Source: Lacibacter sp. H375
GTDB lineage: Bacteria > Bacteroidota > Bacteroidia > Chitinophagales > Chitinophagaceae
Assembly (NCBI RefSeq): GCF_037892425.1
Contig: NZ_JBBKTT010000001.1
Span: 1,302,001-1,366,000 of the forward strand
DNA: 64,000 nt
Direction of reading: 5' to 3'
The position numbers and the translations under genes were made by a program. Shown piece by piece: positions 26,349 through 35,366 of this stretch (the stretch's first letter is position 1; each line of letters starts with the position of its first letter). The notes under the pieces are model-generated. The model saw only the letters and a program-made list of their open reading frames with translations. It made no database searches and had not been told where the DNA came from.

Positions 26349-27062
26349 TCAGTGGTGAATGGTGAGGACCCCCTCCTGAGCTACGCCCGTTCCCTTGTTG
26401 GGAAGAGCGTGATTTGGGGAGAGGACCCCCTCTGTATCTCCCCCTGTAAGGGGAGAAAAGGCAGGCTTCGGAACAGGCATAGATAGTTTCGAGGGAGGAT
26501 CGTGTTTTAATGGCAGATTACCCCCTCCAGCTCTCCCTTTAGGGGGAGAGCTTAGCTTTGTAGCACTGTCAATCTTCGTGGGGAGGGTGAGCTTTTTTCC
26601 TTTGAGGATTTTTTTGATGTTGGAAGCGGTGACATCATTCGAGCGGGTGATGGCGATGAGTTTGTTGTTGTATATCCACACATAATGCGGTATCTTATTA
26701 TGGGGGAAGCTGTTTTTTAAGAGACTGTCGTTATAGATAATAGGAAAGCTGAACGACATGCCAGTGGCCTGTTTGCGACGGATGAAGAAGGCAGTGATCT
26801 TTTCCTTTGTATCACGGGTGCCATAACTGCTGACAAGACGGATGCTGATGCGATTGCCGAACTGTGTTTGCAGGCTATCGAGTTTTGGAAAGGCCTTTGC
26901 ACAGGAGGTGCACCAGGTGGCAAAGAAATCGAGAATGATGAGCTGGTTTTTTTGTGCGGGGATGGCTGATGTAATACTATCAGGTAACTGAGTGCCGATG
27001 GCAGGCTGTGCCGGAGAAAATAAAGGCAGAAGGCCAAGGAAGAATAAAAGCTTTGATTTCAT
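26349..27062 (-). CDS. TlpA-family thioredoxin with repeat-derived C-terminal tail
   Basis: 237 residues from the start MKSKLLFFLGLLPLF: signal peptide (about 1-19), thioredoxin fold (about 28-160) with active site WCTSC. From about residue 165 on the sequence is low-complexity (SSPPKGRAGGG, two EGVL repeats) and is encoded by palindromic and word-like intergenic repeats rather than normal coding DNA. The frame also runs open upstream through similar repeats. The function would be reduction or oxidation of exported Cys pairs. It is the first gene of the tlpA-susC-susD set. Confidence 0.82.
   Translation of the reverse strand: MKSKLLFFLGLLPLFSPAQPAIGTQLPDSITSAIPAQKNQLIILDFFATWCTSCAKAFPKLDSLQTQFGNRISIRLVSSYGTRDTKEKITAFFIRRKQATGMSFSFPIIYNDSLLKNSFPHNKIPHYVWIYNNKLIAITRSNDVTASNIKKILKGKKLTLPTKIDSATKLSSPPKGRAGGGNLPLKHDPPSKLSMPVPKPAFSPLTGGDTEGVLSPNHALPNKGTGVAQEGVLTIHH
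26437..26456. repeat. Palindromic repeat inside the tlpA tail
   Basis: TCTCCCC (26437-26443) and GGGGAGA (26450-26456) form a 7 bp stem. It is of the C-rich/G-rich hairpin type scattered between genes in this phylum, here read as protein. The word GAGGACCCCCTC nearby (26371 and 26421) is present twice. Confidence 0.65.
26529..26552. repeat. Second palindromic repeat inside the tlpA tail
   Basis: AGCTCTCCC (26529-26537) and GGGAGAGCT (26544-26552) form a perfect 9 bp stem. Together with 26437-26456 it lies within the coding tail of the TlpA-like protein. Confidence 0.7.
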
Positions 27063-27465
27063 GATTGTGAGTTGTGAATGGTGAATTGTGAAAGAGTTCG
27101 TGAGTGGTGAGTCGTGAATCGTGAATGCTTCGACCCGTTCGCTGAACCCTTCGATCCTTCGGTTTCGCTCAGGACTGCTCAGGTTGGGCAAAGCAGTGGC
27201 AGGCAAAGAATGAAGAGTTTCATTTTTTGCAGAATGGTTTAGGTGTTTGCTGCCCTGCAGGAGCAAACGGGTGATTAAATAGCCGGGAAGTTTGTAAGTA
27301 TGCTTATGCCGGAAAGGCGATAAGACGGGAAGGACTCATGCAGGCATGAGTTGGGTATTAGACAGGGTTTTTGGGTTTGCAGGCAAACTTGGTTTGCAGT
27401 AAGTAAAGTGCTTTGTGGGTGTACTGAACTTTCATGTGTTATGGTTTAACGCCGAAAGCCCCGCT
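27063..27465. other. Intergenic region upstream of tlpA with repeats
   Basis: From 27063 to about 27200 it holds word-like repeats (GTGAATGGTGAATTGTGAA, GTGAGTGGTGAG) and a scattered repeat piece around 27127-27180. A minus-strand 14-codon ORF (about 27178-27222) starts like a signal peptide (MKLFILCLPLLCPT) and stops where the repeat piece begins; it may be a gene remnant. A perfect stem ACTCATGC/GCATGAGT lies around 27334-27351. No convincing gene. Confidence 0.5.
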
Positions 27466-27608
27466 GGTAAGAAAAGAAAACGCTACGGCGCAGACTCAAC
27501 TTACCGTTCTGAGGCCGTGAGAAGCCTGCCACAATAAGAGAGCCCACGCCGTAGCGTGGGCATTCTACTTATCATCCCGTGGCTTTGAAATTTCTCACGT
27601 TTCAGAAC
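27466..27608 (+). ncRNA. Candidate structured RNA, long nested hairpin
   Basis: A leading stem GGTAAG/CTTACC (27466-27505) is followed at once by a long nested hairpin: GTTCTGA (27506-27512) with TCAGAAC (27602-27608), GTGAGAA (27517-27523) with TTCTCAC (27592-27598), GCCAC (27528-27532) with GTGGC (27579-27583), ATAAG (27534-27538) with CTTAT (27568-27572), and GCCCACGC (27542-27549) with GCGTGGGC (27554-27561). The word CGCTACGGCG (27481-27490) in the first loop is the exact complement of CGCCGTAGCG (27547-27556) in the apical stem, so two alternative folds are possible. Shape is compatible with a 6S-like or other regulatory RNA; strand and identity are unproven. Confidence 0.5.
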
Positions 27609-27757
27609 GAGACTTTAAGCGAATGCTTCAAATCATTTATGAAGTATCGCAAACTTAAAAATACAGTACGAATATAATCAAAAAATAAATAAGTGGGGCT
27701 AATACCCTACAAATTTTTTAGCCTATTCGTTGATCTTTTCCACTTGATAGCTAGATA

Positions 27758-27988
27758 ATGAATAAAGACCCCAGAAAAGATTATCTATTAAGGTTTGGAG
27801 AAAATTTAAAAAGTCTTCGAACATCAAGAGAACTTTCCTTGAGAGCTCTGGCTGCCCTATGCAGTATTGATCATAGCGATATTGCAAAAATGGAAAAAGG
27901 TGAAATCAATATTACTGCCCTCACAATATTAGAACTTGCAACAGCATTGGAAGTAAAGCCAAAGAAATTGTTGGATTTTGATTCGTGA
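27758..27988 (+). CDS. Small XRE-family HTH regulator
   Basis: 76 residues, a single lambda-repressor-like HTH (about 11-66): RFGENLKSLRTSRELSLRALAALCSIDHSDIAKMEKGEINIT. It resembles short controller proteins found in front of restriction and toxin loci. It is the first gene of a four-gene plus-strand unit (33 bp to the next gene) and probably regulates it. Confidence 0.85.
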   Translation: MNKDPRKDYLLRFGENLKSLRTSRELSLRALAALCSIDHSDIAKMEKGEINITALTILELATALEVKPKKLLDFDS

Positions 27989-28021
27989 TTTTTTGTTACT
28001 TTAAAAGTGAAATAACAGTTG

Positions 28022-28960
28022 ATGTTACAACCTATAAAAATTACAGAAGAAGAGCTTTCAAAAAATTTTCAGCATTGGGTTGATCAGTTTAACCCAAGAA
28101 CAGAGCCAAGTACGGAACTTACACAGAATGTTAGCAGGCTTTTTACGACACATACTTTTGGATATACCAAAACTGTTGAAGGAGAAATTTTTTATCCATA
28201 TAAAAATATCTTTGGAATTGATATCCCTGCTCAGGGTTTGCTTTCGGATATGTATAGAGAAATAAACGGGCTTTTTGAGGAAAAAGAAAAAAGAAGAACC
28301 ATGACAGCTGCAAGAGCTGTTGGTTTAAATAATTATGTATTTGCCTATTTGAGTATTCATGATCCTTACTATGGAAGACCGGGAATTGAGGACACTGATA
28401 TGAATCACCGACCCTTCGGAATATTTATCAATAAGGAAATCGACATTTATCCCAATTGTTTACCTTCAAGGAGAGATGTTAACATTTATAATATTTCAGA
28501 AACTGTTAAAATCAGAAAAGAGTTTACCCACCCTAAGAAAGTAAAAGATCTTGCAACATATCAAGTGGTAAATGACAATGATCATAAGGGAGACTTTTGG
28601 CATTATTATGGTTCCCCAGAGCACTGTCAAAATGAAATATATACAATTGAAGCTTGGAAAAAAAGAATTGAATATCATTATTTTGAGAAAGTTGATCCCG
28701 AAAATATTGCTGCAGTTTTGTGGCCGATTTGGATAAAGCATGTAAGAAAACCTGGGGTTATGGATTGGGATGAATCATATTATTTTATACAACAAATAAG
28801 TCTTAATTTCCCTAATCTTAAAATCATAACATATCAATGGGACGAAGCCGATCCTGAAATGTGTTTTATAGAGGCATCTTACTTTACGGCAAAGTATTTA
28901 ATGAAGTACGATACTTTTCCAGAAACGGTTGAAATTGCTAAAACAGAATCGTATGAGTAA
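28022..28960 (+). CDS. Protein of unknown function in KaiC-like operon, first
   Basis: About 312 residues, soluble, no signal peptide. I recognise no family. It contains aromatic-rich blocks (NNYVFAYLSIHDPYYGRPG, GDFWHYYGSPEHCQNEIYT, AAVLWPIWIKHVRKPG) and an acidic C-terminal part with ITYQWDEADPEMCFIEASYF. No nuclease or NTPase motif is evident. Codons are very A/T-rich. The next gene overlaps its 3' end by 8 bp, which suggests translational coupling in this operon. Confidence 0.75.
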   Translation: MLQPIKITEEELSKNFQHWVDQFNPRTEPSTELTQNVSRLFTTHTFGYTKTVEGEIFYPYKNIFGIDIPAQGLLSDMYREINGLFEEKEKRRTMTAARAVGLNNYVFAYLSIHDPYYGRPGIEDTDMNHRPFGIFINKEIDIYPNCLPSRRDVNIYNISETVKIRKEFTHPKKVKDLATYQVVNDNDHKGDFWHYYGSPEHCQNEIYTIEAWKKRIEYHYFEKVDPENIAAVLWPIWIKHVRKPGVMDWDESYYFIQQISLNFPNLKIITYQWDEADPEMCFIEASYFTAKYLMKYDTFPETVEIAKTESYE

Positions 28961-29543
28961 GGAAAATATTAATCAAGATTTTTATGTGACTCATTTTATT
29001 TATGAACCACCAGCTGATGAAGGTTATATAAGGTTGTCATTTATGACAGCAACTGCGGAAAGCCTCCGAAAAAATATTTTCTATATGGGGTTTTCCAAAC
29101 ACAGGCCATTTGACGTAAAATTTCTCAAAGCAAAAATTGACGCAGGCTCATTAATAAAGTTAAATACTCCCCACAAAATTGTAAAGGAAAAATCCTTATG
29201 GATGGACACGATGAAAAATGTGTTCATTGCGGATAAAAGTGACCCTTTTAAAGATGAGGCTTTGCAACAAGTATACAATCCTAATTTTATATCAGAAAGC
29301 GTGCTTGCTTCAAGAAATAAAATTAATTACGGCAGACAAAGGGCATCTAGGCGAGCAAGTTTTGTAGAAATTGGAAACATTTATAATAGCACATTTCCAA
29401 AAAGTAGAATAAGTGTAGAGAGATACACCAAAATATCAACAAGAGCTGTATCGGGTAAAGGGGAACACAGACAAAATTTTGATAAACTAAAGGATAATAA
29501 TAAAAAAGGTGGTAATGAAAGAAGAAAGCCAGTTACCTTATAA
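28953..29543 (+). CDS. Protein of unknown function in KaiC-like operon, second
   Basis: 196 residues from the start MSKENINQDFYV. The N-terminal part has mixed alpha/beta character (FIYEPPADEGYIRLSFMTAT), and the C-terminal third is strongly basic (YGRQRASRRASF, then KLKDNNKKGGNERRKP), as in nucleic-acid-binding tails. No known domain recognised. It overlaps the preceding gene by 8 bp and the following ATPase gene by 29 bp, so the three are likely made together. Confidence 0.72.
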   Translation: MSKENINQDFYVTHFIYEPPADEGYIRLSFMTATAESLRKNIFYMGFSKHRPFDVKFLKAKIDAGSLIKLNTPHKIVKEKSLWMDTMKNVFIADKSDPFKDEALQQVYNPNFISESVLASRNKINYGRQRASRRASFVEIGNIYNSTFPKSRISVERYTKISTRAVSGKGEHRQNFDKLKDNNKKGGNERRKPVTL

Positions 29544-32022
29544 TGACATCTTTTACCCCCTTTTGCTTAGTATACATAAAGCATTAAAATATTGCTATAC
29601 GGTTAATAAGGAAGGGAAAAAGGAACTTTCGGAAGATGATAAAACGCTAGATGAAATATATTCACCGTTTGAAAAGTGGTTTAGAGCAGGTACTAATAAG
29701 CATATAACAAAAGGACTTTCACCAAGCGCAAAAAAAAAATATAATATTTTCCCCCGCTTATCAAAACTAACAATACAAGCTTTTTTTGAATCGCAGAAGA
29801 TTACAACAACTTCGAAGTTAATTGGATCGGTACTCCCTTCTCCCTTAAAAATATTATATCAAGCTTTAACTGTTTCAGACGAACCTCAAACTTCATCTTA
29901 TGCTCTGGTACTTTGTAGGAGTATGTTATTTGATTTTTTATTACTACATCCAAACCATGTTGACTTAAATAAATATCCACATCTAAATGCATTTGAAGAA
30001 AAAGATATTCTTGAAAGCATTGCTTCTTTTAGAAATTATATAAAAATTCAAGCAAGGTGGCCCGATTATAGAATGACGGGTAGTTTTACAGCAAGAGTTA
30101 ATTATCTAACAGGGCATTTTTTATCATTAAAAGGGTATGCGTATTTATGGTTTTCAACCGAAAAGGATTTAATTAGTTTTTGCCAAATCGAAAAAAATTC
30201 AACTAGTAATATAAAAGCCAAGTATAAAGATCCTTCGTATAGGTTTCGCTTATCTGAGCATTATGAAGACCTTCCGGAACCAGGCGAAATAATTAACTCT
30301 CTATTTGGTGTACCCCTTCCTTTCAGAGGCGCAGATACTCTTTTTTTTGGCGGACTCAAAATGACATCAAAGGGAGGATCTGTTGTTAATTTAAGTGGCA
30401 AACCAGGAGCCGGAAAAACTTCAATTTGTCTTTCTATCGCAGCATTGCTAGCACCACTAAACACCAAATGCATTTATATTAGTCTCGAAGAAGAGAAGGA
30501 AGATCTGTACACAAGATTAATTACTCTAATACCTGAGTATTTAAAGGAATTAAGTATTTACAAAAAACCAAAAGGATTGGATAAAACTGATTGGTTTGTC
30601 CCTTATAAGATTAATGAGAACATAGGTTTTGGAGAAATAATCCAGTTTCTTGAATTATTAAATGATGATATTGCGAGTTTAAACAACAACCATGGAGTAA
30701 GTTATTCTGATGCAATTCCTGCAGTTTGTCCGTTATTAATTGTCTTGGATAATATAAATGAGTTTGCGTCAGGGTACCAAGATACAAGGGAAGGGTATAA
30801 GGAGGTTGAAGACTTTATATCTACATGCAGAAAAATGGGTGCAATTGTAATATTAATTTCTGCAGATGAACTGATACAAAAATTTAATATTGATTATCTT
30901 GTTGATATTGCGATAAATATTAAGCAAAGTGGGACTGACAATACTCTCATAAAGCCTATTCGAATATTTCAACTCAATAAAACCAGACATCAAATCTCAC
31001 GACAAGGTTCGCATATTTTTCACCTTTCAGCACCATCAGGATTTCGTATTTGTCCGCAAATCCCTTCGCAGATGGACAAAAAGGAAAATCTGAAGAGATT
31101 ACTGCCAGACAAGGATAAATGTATTCACGCTTTAAATTTTATTAATAGAAACTACAATTATTATTTGCAAATATTTCCCAATAGCCAAATACTTATACAC
31201 GGTGTCGGTAGTTCAGGTAAAGCTGGATTTGCACTTAAACTGCTCCTTTCTCCAGCCATAGATAAACCAGAGAAGCTTGGGAAAAGTAGTTTCCTTTCCA
31301 GTAATAAAGGCTCACAATTTTATAATCAAATATATAGTCAACAAATAAGTCTGAGTGATTTCGGAAGCTCAGAATACCAAACAAAGGTTTTAATAGTTTC
31401 GTTTCTTTATCCAGAAGATTACTATCAAAGTTTGGTAACTGAAAAAGTATTCTCTGATATCAGAAAGTCGTATAGTGGGATTAAAAAACCCAAAATTAAA
31501 ATTTTACCCTTTTATCCAGGCTATTTAGCAGTAGAGGATTTTATAAACAAAATAGTGAGACATTTAGACGAAGCTATTTTAGAGGGTGAGCCATATAGTG
31601 GAATACTATTGGATGGATTGCATAATGTTTTTCTCCAATTTAAAAACCTGCAAGAAAATGATATGGTTTGGCCTCTTCTTTATGGGATTTTATCGAGGTA
31701 TAAATTGACTGTAGTTACCACATTCACAAATTTTTCGGTAAATAATCATAACGATTCAACTACAGAGTTTACGAATATCAAGGATGATCAAAAAATCATG
31801 CTAAAGGGCCAAGCACCATTCTTACATAGTCTAGTTAAAGCCTCGGACTTTTATTTAACCTTAGATGAGAAGCACGATTTAAATAATGCAAGTCGTTACA
31901 TCATTTCTGTAAGAAGTTCCATTGATCAAAAGCCTCCAATGGAACTTTTAGAATGGGATAGACAAAATTTGAGAATCATTAATAAGGGAACTATAGACTC
32001 ACTTGGAATTAAAAAAGTATAA
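29515..32022 (+). CDS. Double KaiC/RecA-like ATPase of unknown role
   Basis: 835 residues in three parts. Residues 1-270 are an unrecognised helical region. The first RecA-fold domain (about 270-500) has the KaiC-style entry RGADTLFFGGL, a full Walker A GKPGAGKTS (about 295-303), the acidic ISLEEEKEDLY and a Walker B LLIVLDNIN (about 406-414). The second domain (about 540-835) has a weaker P-loop GVGSSGKAG (about 563-571, Ser/Thr after Lys replaced by Ala) and a Walker B-like SGILLDGLHNVF (about 694-705). So one active and one degenerate ATPase site are likely. The start ATG at 29515 follows AAAAAGGTGG. Its stop is 9 bp from that of the convergent aipR-like gene. Confidence 0.8.
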   Translation: MKEESQLPYNDIFYPLLLSIHKALKYCYTVNKEGKKELSEDDKTLDEIYSPFEKWFRAGTNKHITKGLSPSAKKKYNIFPRLSKLTIQAFFESQKITTTSKLIGSVLPSPLKILYQALTVSDEPQTSSYALVLCRSMLFDFLLLHPNHVDLNKYPHLNAFEEKDILESIASFRNYIKIQARWPDYRMTGSFTARVNYLTGHFLSLKGYAYLWFSTEKDLISFCQIEKNSTSNIKAKYKDPSYRFRLSEHYEDLPEPGEIINSLFGVPLPFRGADTLFFGGLKMTSKGGSVVNLSGKPGAGKTSICLSIAALLAPLNTKCIYISLEEEKEDLYTRLITLIPEYLKELSIYKKPKGLDKTDWFVPYKINENIGFGEIIQFLELLNDDIASLNNNHGVSYSDAIPAVCPLLIVLDNINEFASGYQDTREGYKEVEDFISTCRKMGAIVILISADELIQKFNIDYLVDIAINIKQSGTDNTLIKPIRIFQLNKTRHQISRQGSHIFHLSAPSGFRICPQIPSQMDKKENLKRLLPDKDKCIHALNFINRNYNYYLQIFPNSQILIHGVGSSGKAGFALKLLLSPAIDKPEKLGKSSFLSSNKGSQFYNQIYSQQISLSDFGSSEYQTKVLIVSFLYPEDYYQSLVTEKVFSDIRKSYSGIKKPKIKILPFYPGYLAVEDFINKIVRHLDEAILEGEPYSGILLDGLHNVFLQFKNLQENDMVWPLLYGILSRYKLTVVTTFTNFSVNNHNDSTTEFTNIKDDQKIMLKGQAPFLHSLVKASDFYLTLDEKHDLNNASRYIISVRSSIDQKPPMELLEWDRQNLRIINKGTIDSLGIKKV

Positions 32023-32031
32023 CAAAGGTGG

Positions 32032-34368
32032 TTATAAGATGAGTTTGTTAGGATAATTAAAATCAGAAAGCCATTTTTCTAATGCACTAAATTTTGCTTG
32101 TACCTCTACGGAATCAAGTACAACGCCGTCACGGACTTGTTTTATAAATGTATAGTAATCTTTAGGTGTACTATGTTTGTTTTCTTTTATCCACTCTATC
32201 ATTCTGGTTGCTCGTAACTCAATTGCGTTTTCACTTTCTTGTACGTCTTGGGTTTGCAGGAGTTCTGGAATATATCTTGCTGTTAGATCAAGGGCCTCGT
32301 TAAGTATTGGGACGTTTAGTTTGCCATTGCTCAATAAATCAGATATTGCAGCTATATGAGATGGGTTTAATTTTTCGTCTACAAGATTCCAGTTAAGGAT
32401 ATCCTGCCAAATGAGTTTTGAAATATTTGAAAGGGAAGACCTGCTGATCTCAGCTATTGTTGCGTCAATAACCTCTTTTCCTTTTGCCATTCGTTTCGGT
32501 GGGTTTTCAAGATCAATTAAATCTTGATTAATTGAGGTTATATCAGGAGAAAACCCACTTTGCCTAATTGCAAGCCAACAAGCAGAGTCTTTCGCAAATT
32601 GCCCATATAACGAACCCGGTGATTTTTCTTTTATTAATGCTTCTATCTTGTATAGTAAATCTTTTATAAGGGTACGCATTTCTTCAGAAACTTCCTGATG
32701 TTGCCAGATGCGATACCAGTTTATAGGATTCTGCTTTAAATAATAATTTAAATAGGCAAGTGTATAAGGCACTGTAACATATCTTAGGTCACCAATCGCA
32801 TTAGGAGCACGACCATATTCGTTTTCTGTCGTACGAAACAGAATTGCTTTTGCTATTGCATCTTCAAACCATATACTATCGGGTAAACCTTTAGGCAGAT
32901 TATATTTAATGAATGCGTCGTGATTTTTTTGACTACCCTGTACGACACTATTTGGACCAACAATAAGATTTGGTTTACCTTCCTTCGTTTTTTCTATAAG
33001 AGTAAATGTATTTACATATTTCGCAAGTTCTTCTTTTGTAAAAAGCTGATTCTTAGGATTACGGGCATCAAATGATTTAAGCTTGCTTAATGTATTCCCA
33101 TCTTTTGCTCTTTGATTTTTATATTGAGCACGACTACGTTCAAAGAACCAGTGCGTTTGTACTGTTTGCCCAGCAACATGAGGTGCGACTATTGCCCTGC
33201 TTAGTTTTTCAAGTTCAACATAAAATGGGTTGTTTGCCGTAAGATCACTGAAACTGACCTTGTTCTGAGTGTTTGCATACTCTGCGATACGCTCTACAAT
33301 TTTTGGATAGTTCTCTTTATTATTGATAATATTTAATTTCATTGGTACTGCAATTCCACTTAAAACGGCCCGGTCTTTACGCCAAGTGTGACAGAGGGAC
33401 GCAGTAGTTTGACCTCCATTAACTATTTGAAGGTCTTTTATGTAACTTATTATTAAGGCACCATGGCTTCCTCGTTCTAATCTAATTTCCTCAGCCGTTG
33501 CTGCGATACCGTTATTGTAGGCAAAAAACATTTCGGGGTTATTGTTAATGGTATGCCTAATGCCTTTATTTATTTTACCAGAAAACTGCAAAAAGGTGCG
33601 CACATTTTGTTCCAGTAATTTTTGCCCATGTTCTTCGTATATTTTTGCCAGTAGTATACCGGGTACAATAGCGAGGTAGCTTTGATAAGTGTCGATAATA
33701 ACCGGTGCTTTAATACAAGGAACTTCATATCCTAGTTTTGAAAAATCAAGTTCTATAGGTAAATGAGGCTTATCTGATATGTTGTATAGATAATTAAGAT
33801 CTATAACTCTAAAAAAAAAGTTTATTTCACCTCCGGTGCCCCACTCATCACCTTGCTCTATTGCCTCTTTTTTTGGAATAGCGCCATCATAAAAATTGTT
33901 CGTTAGAATTATCGCATTGACACGCACAAGGTTTTCCTTTAAGGGTTTACTCTTTTGAAGTGTGTGTGCAAGTTGATATATCTGAGTAGCTGGATCAAGT
34001 TCATCTACATATTGTTTGTTAATGGCCTTGTGAAAAAAATTTGAAATCCTTTTAGCTGCTGTATCAATTTCACTTTTTGAAAGTTTTACTGCTTCATTGT
34101 TGTTATTGTGAATTGTGATGAAAAGGTCAACAGTTTCATAGTTGTCAGATATAGCGTAGCCGTTAATCATGTGTTGACCGGCTCTAGTAAGGTTGCGTTC
34201 ATCATAAGCAATTATCACATTAGCTGTTTCACCGGCATCAGCAAGTCTATCAGTTGCAATACGTGTAAATGCCTGCACGGGGGTCCCTCCAACATCTAAG
34301 TCTTCATTCATTACAGACATTATATCATCTTGTAAATTCCGAAAAAAACGCTCTATTGGTTTTTCCAT
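32032..34368 (-). CDS. AIPR (abortive infection phage resistance) family protein
   Basis: 778 residues with the AIPR signature around 275-330: FFAYNNGIAATAEEI and KDLQIVNGGQTTASL. The AIPR family includes phage abortive-infection proteins and is common in modification-linked defence loci; its biochemical activity is not well settled. No membrane segment. It is the last gene of the methylase-MORC-Z1 operon, 2 bp after the PD-(D/E)XK gene, so it is probably an effector of that system. Confidence 0.88.
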   Translation of the reverse strand: MEKPIERFFRNLQDDIMSVMNEDLDVGGTPVQAFTRIATDRLADAGETANVIIAYDERNLTRAGQHMINGYAISDNYETVDLFITIHNNNNEAVKLSKSEIDTAAKRISNFFHKAINKQYVDELDPATQIYQLAHTLQKSKPLKENLVRVNAIILTNNFYDGAIPKKEAIEQGDEWGTGGEINFFFRVIDLNYLYNISDKPHLPIELDFSKLGYEVPCIKAPVIIDTYQSYLAIVPGILLAKIYEEHGQKLLEQNVRTFLQFSGKINKGIRHTINNNPEMFFAYNNGIAATAEEIRLERGSHGALIISYIKDLQIVNGGQTTASLCHTWRKDRAVLSGIAVPMKLNIINNKENYPKIVERIAEYANTQNKVSFSDLTANNPFYVELEKLSRAIVAPHVAGQTVQTHWFFERSRAQYKNQRAKDGNTLSKLKSFDARNPKNQLFTKEELAKYVNTFTLIEKTKEGKPNLIVGPNSVVQGSQKNHDAFIKYNLPKGLPDSIWFEDAIAKAILFRTTENEYGRAPNAIGDLRYVTVPYTLAYLNYYLKQNPINWYRIWQHQEVSEEMRTLIKDLLYKIEALIKEKSPGSLYGQFAKDSACWLAIRQSGFSPDITSINQDLIDLENPPKRMAKGKEVIDATIAEISRSSLSNISKLIWQDILNWNLVDEKLNPSHIAAISDLLSNGKLNVPILNEALDLTARYIPELLQTQDVQESENAIELRATRMIEWIKENKHSTPKDYYTFIKQVRDGVVLDSVEVQAKFSALEKWLSDFNYPNKLIL

Positions 34369-34370
34369 AT

Positions 34371-35366
34371 TTATAAATTAAGAGTTGCAAAAAAAACTTC
34401 CTCACTCGTTATAAAAGAAGTGCATGCGGATAGTTTTAATGTGTATTTCACTTCATTTATTCCAATCGGAATGTTTTTTAATGTAAGTGAAGGAAACCCA
34501 TCTTCCACCAAATAGATTTTTTCTTGCCTTATCAGATAGCCACTTTTTTCGTAGAGAAATGACTGATGAAAGAAATAACCTATTGCAGCCAAGCGCAAGT
34601 TTAAGAGCTTAAGTGCAGCTGATGAGTTTTTTAAAAGCAATTTTAACTCAATAACTAAGTTGTTGAGGGTAACACCCTTTTCGGCATACTTATCTAGTGT
34701 AATATGCCAAAGGAACAGGTGTTTTAATCCGCTTGCATTTAGCTGTGACTCATTAGCAATAATTACAGAATCGTTGCTAGTCGTTGTTTTTACCTCGGCA
34801 GCCCATTCATTAGTCTGAAAGTCTTGTTGGAATTTATCAGGACCCTGCCACGCTGTAAGTAACTGCATTGATTTATCAGGAAACTTTTTCAATAGACGAA
34901 GTAAAATTACCAACTCTCCAAAAAGACCTTGCTGTTCAGTGGTGCTCATACCAGACTCCGTGTATGTTTCCAGTAATTTTTTCCATGCACTTAAACGGTT
35001 AGCAAAGACATTTAAAGATTCTGTTTTGTCGTTTAAGTTAGCTAGTGAAGAAATGCAATCTTCCAATAGGACATCAAATACTTCTGAATAAATTATATCA
35101 GTTAAGGAAAGCATTAAAAGAATTCTATCTGGGCTTGCCTTTTCGAATACCCTTTCAAGTTTCATTCCTTTACCCACAAAGGGTTCAATAAAGCTTGAAT
35201 TGATTCCTGTTGCATCAATTATTAATGCCTTGTTTCGGTTTGGAAAAACCAAGGCAAGATAAACCGCTATTGCAACTGAGGGGTCTACCAAAGTTTTGAC
35301 AAAGCCAACAGAATGCGACTCTTGTTGATTCAGCGATTGCCATAAATCAGCTATCCGTACTTTCAT
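34371..35366 (-). CDS. PD-(D/E)XK motif protein (DUF4420 type)
   Basis: About 331 residues from the start MKVRIADLWQSL. The nuclease-like core is visible: the helix EQQGLFGELVILLRLL, then an Asp (QDFQTNEW) followed by AEVKTTTSND, which matches the D-(E/Q)xK pattern of the restriction endonuclease fold. Proteins of this type sit next to Z1 and MORC ATPases in predicted restriction systems and are the likely DNA-cutting subunit. It overlaps the Z1 gene by about 20 bp. The exact start is uncertain by a few codons. Confidence 0.82.
   Translation of the reverse strand: MKVRIADLWQSLNQQESHSVGFVKTLVDPSVAIAVYLALVFPNRNKALIIDATGINSSFIEPFVGKGMKLERVFEKASPDRILLMLSLTDIIYSEVFDVLLEDCISSLANLNDKTESLNVFANRLSAWKKLLETYTESGMSTTEQQGLFGELVILLRLLKKFPDKSMQLLTAWQGPDKFQQDFQTNEWAAEVKTTTSNDSVIIANESQLNASGLKHLFLWHITLDKYAEKGVTLNNLVIELKLLLKNSSAALKLLNLRLAAIGYFFHQSFLYEKSGYLIRQEKIYLVEDGFPSLTLKNIPIGINEVKYTLKLSACTSFITSEEVFFATLNL

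Noticed and set aside
27466-28960. Retron (structured RNA followed by genes)
   Set aside because: No reverse transcriptase in or near the operon; the ATPase and its partners have no RT motifs.
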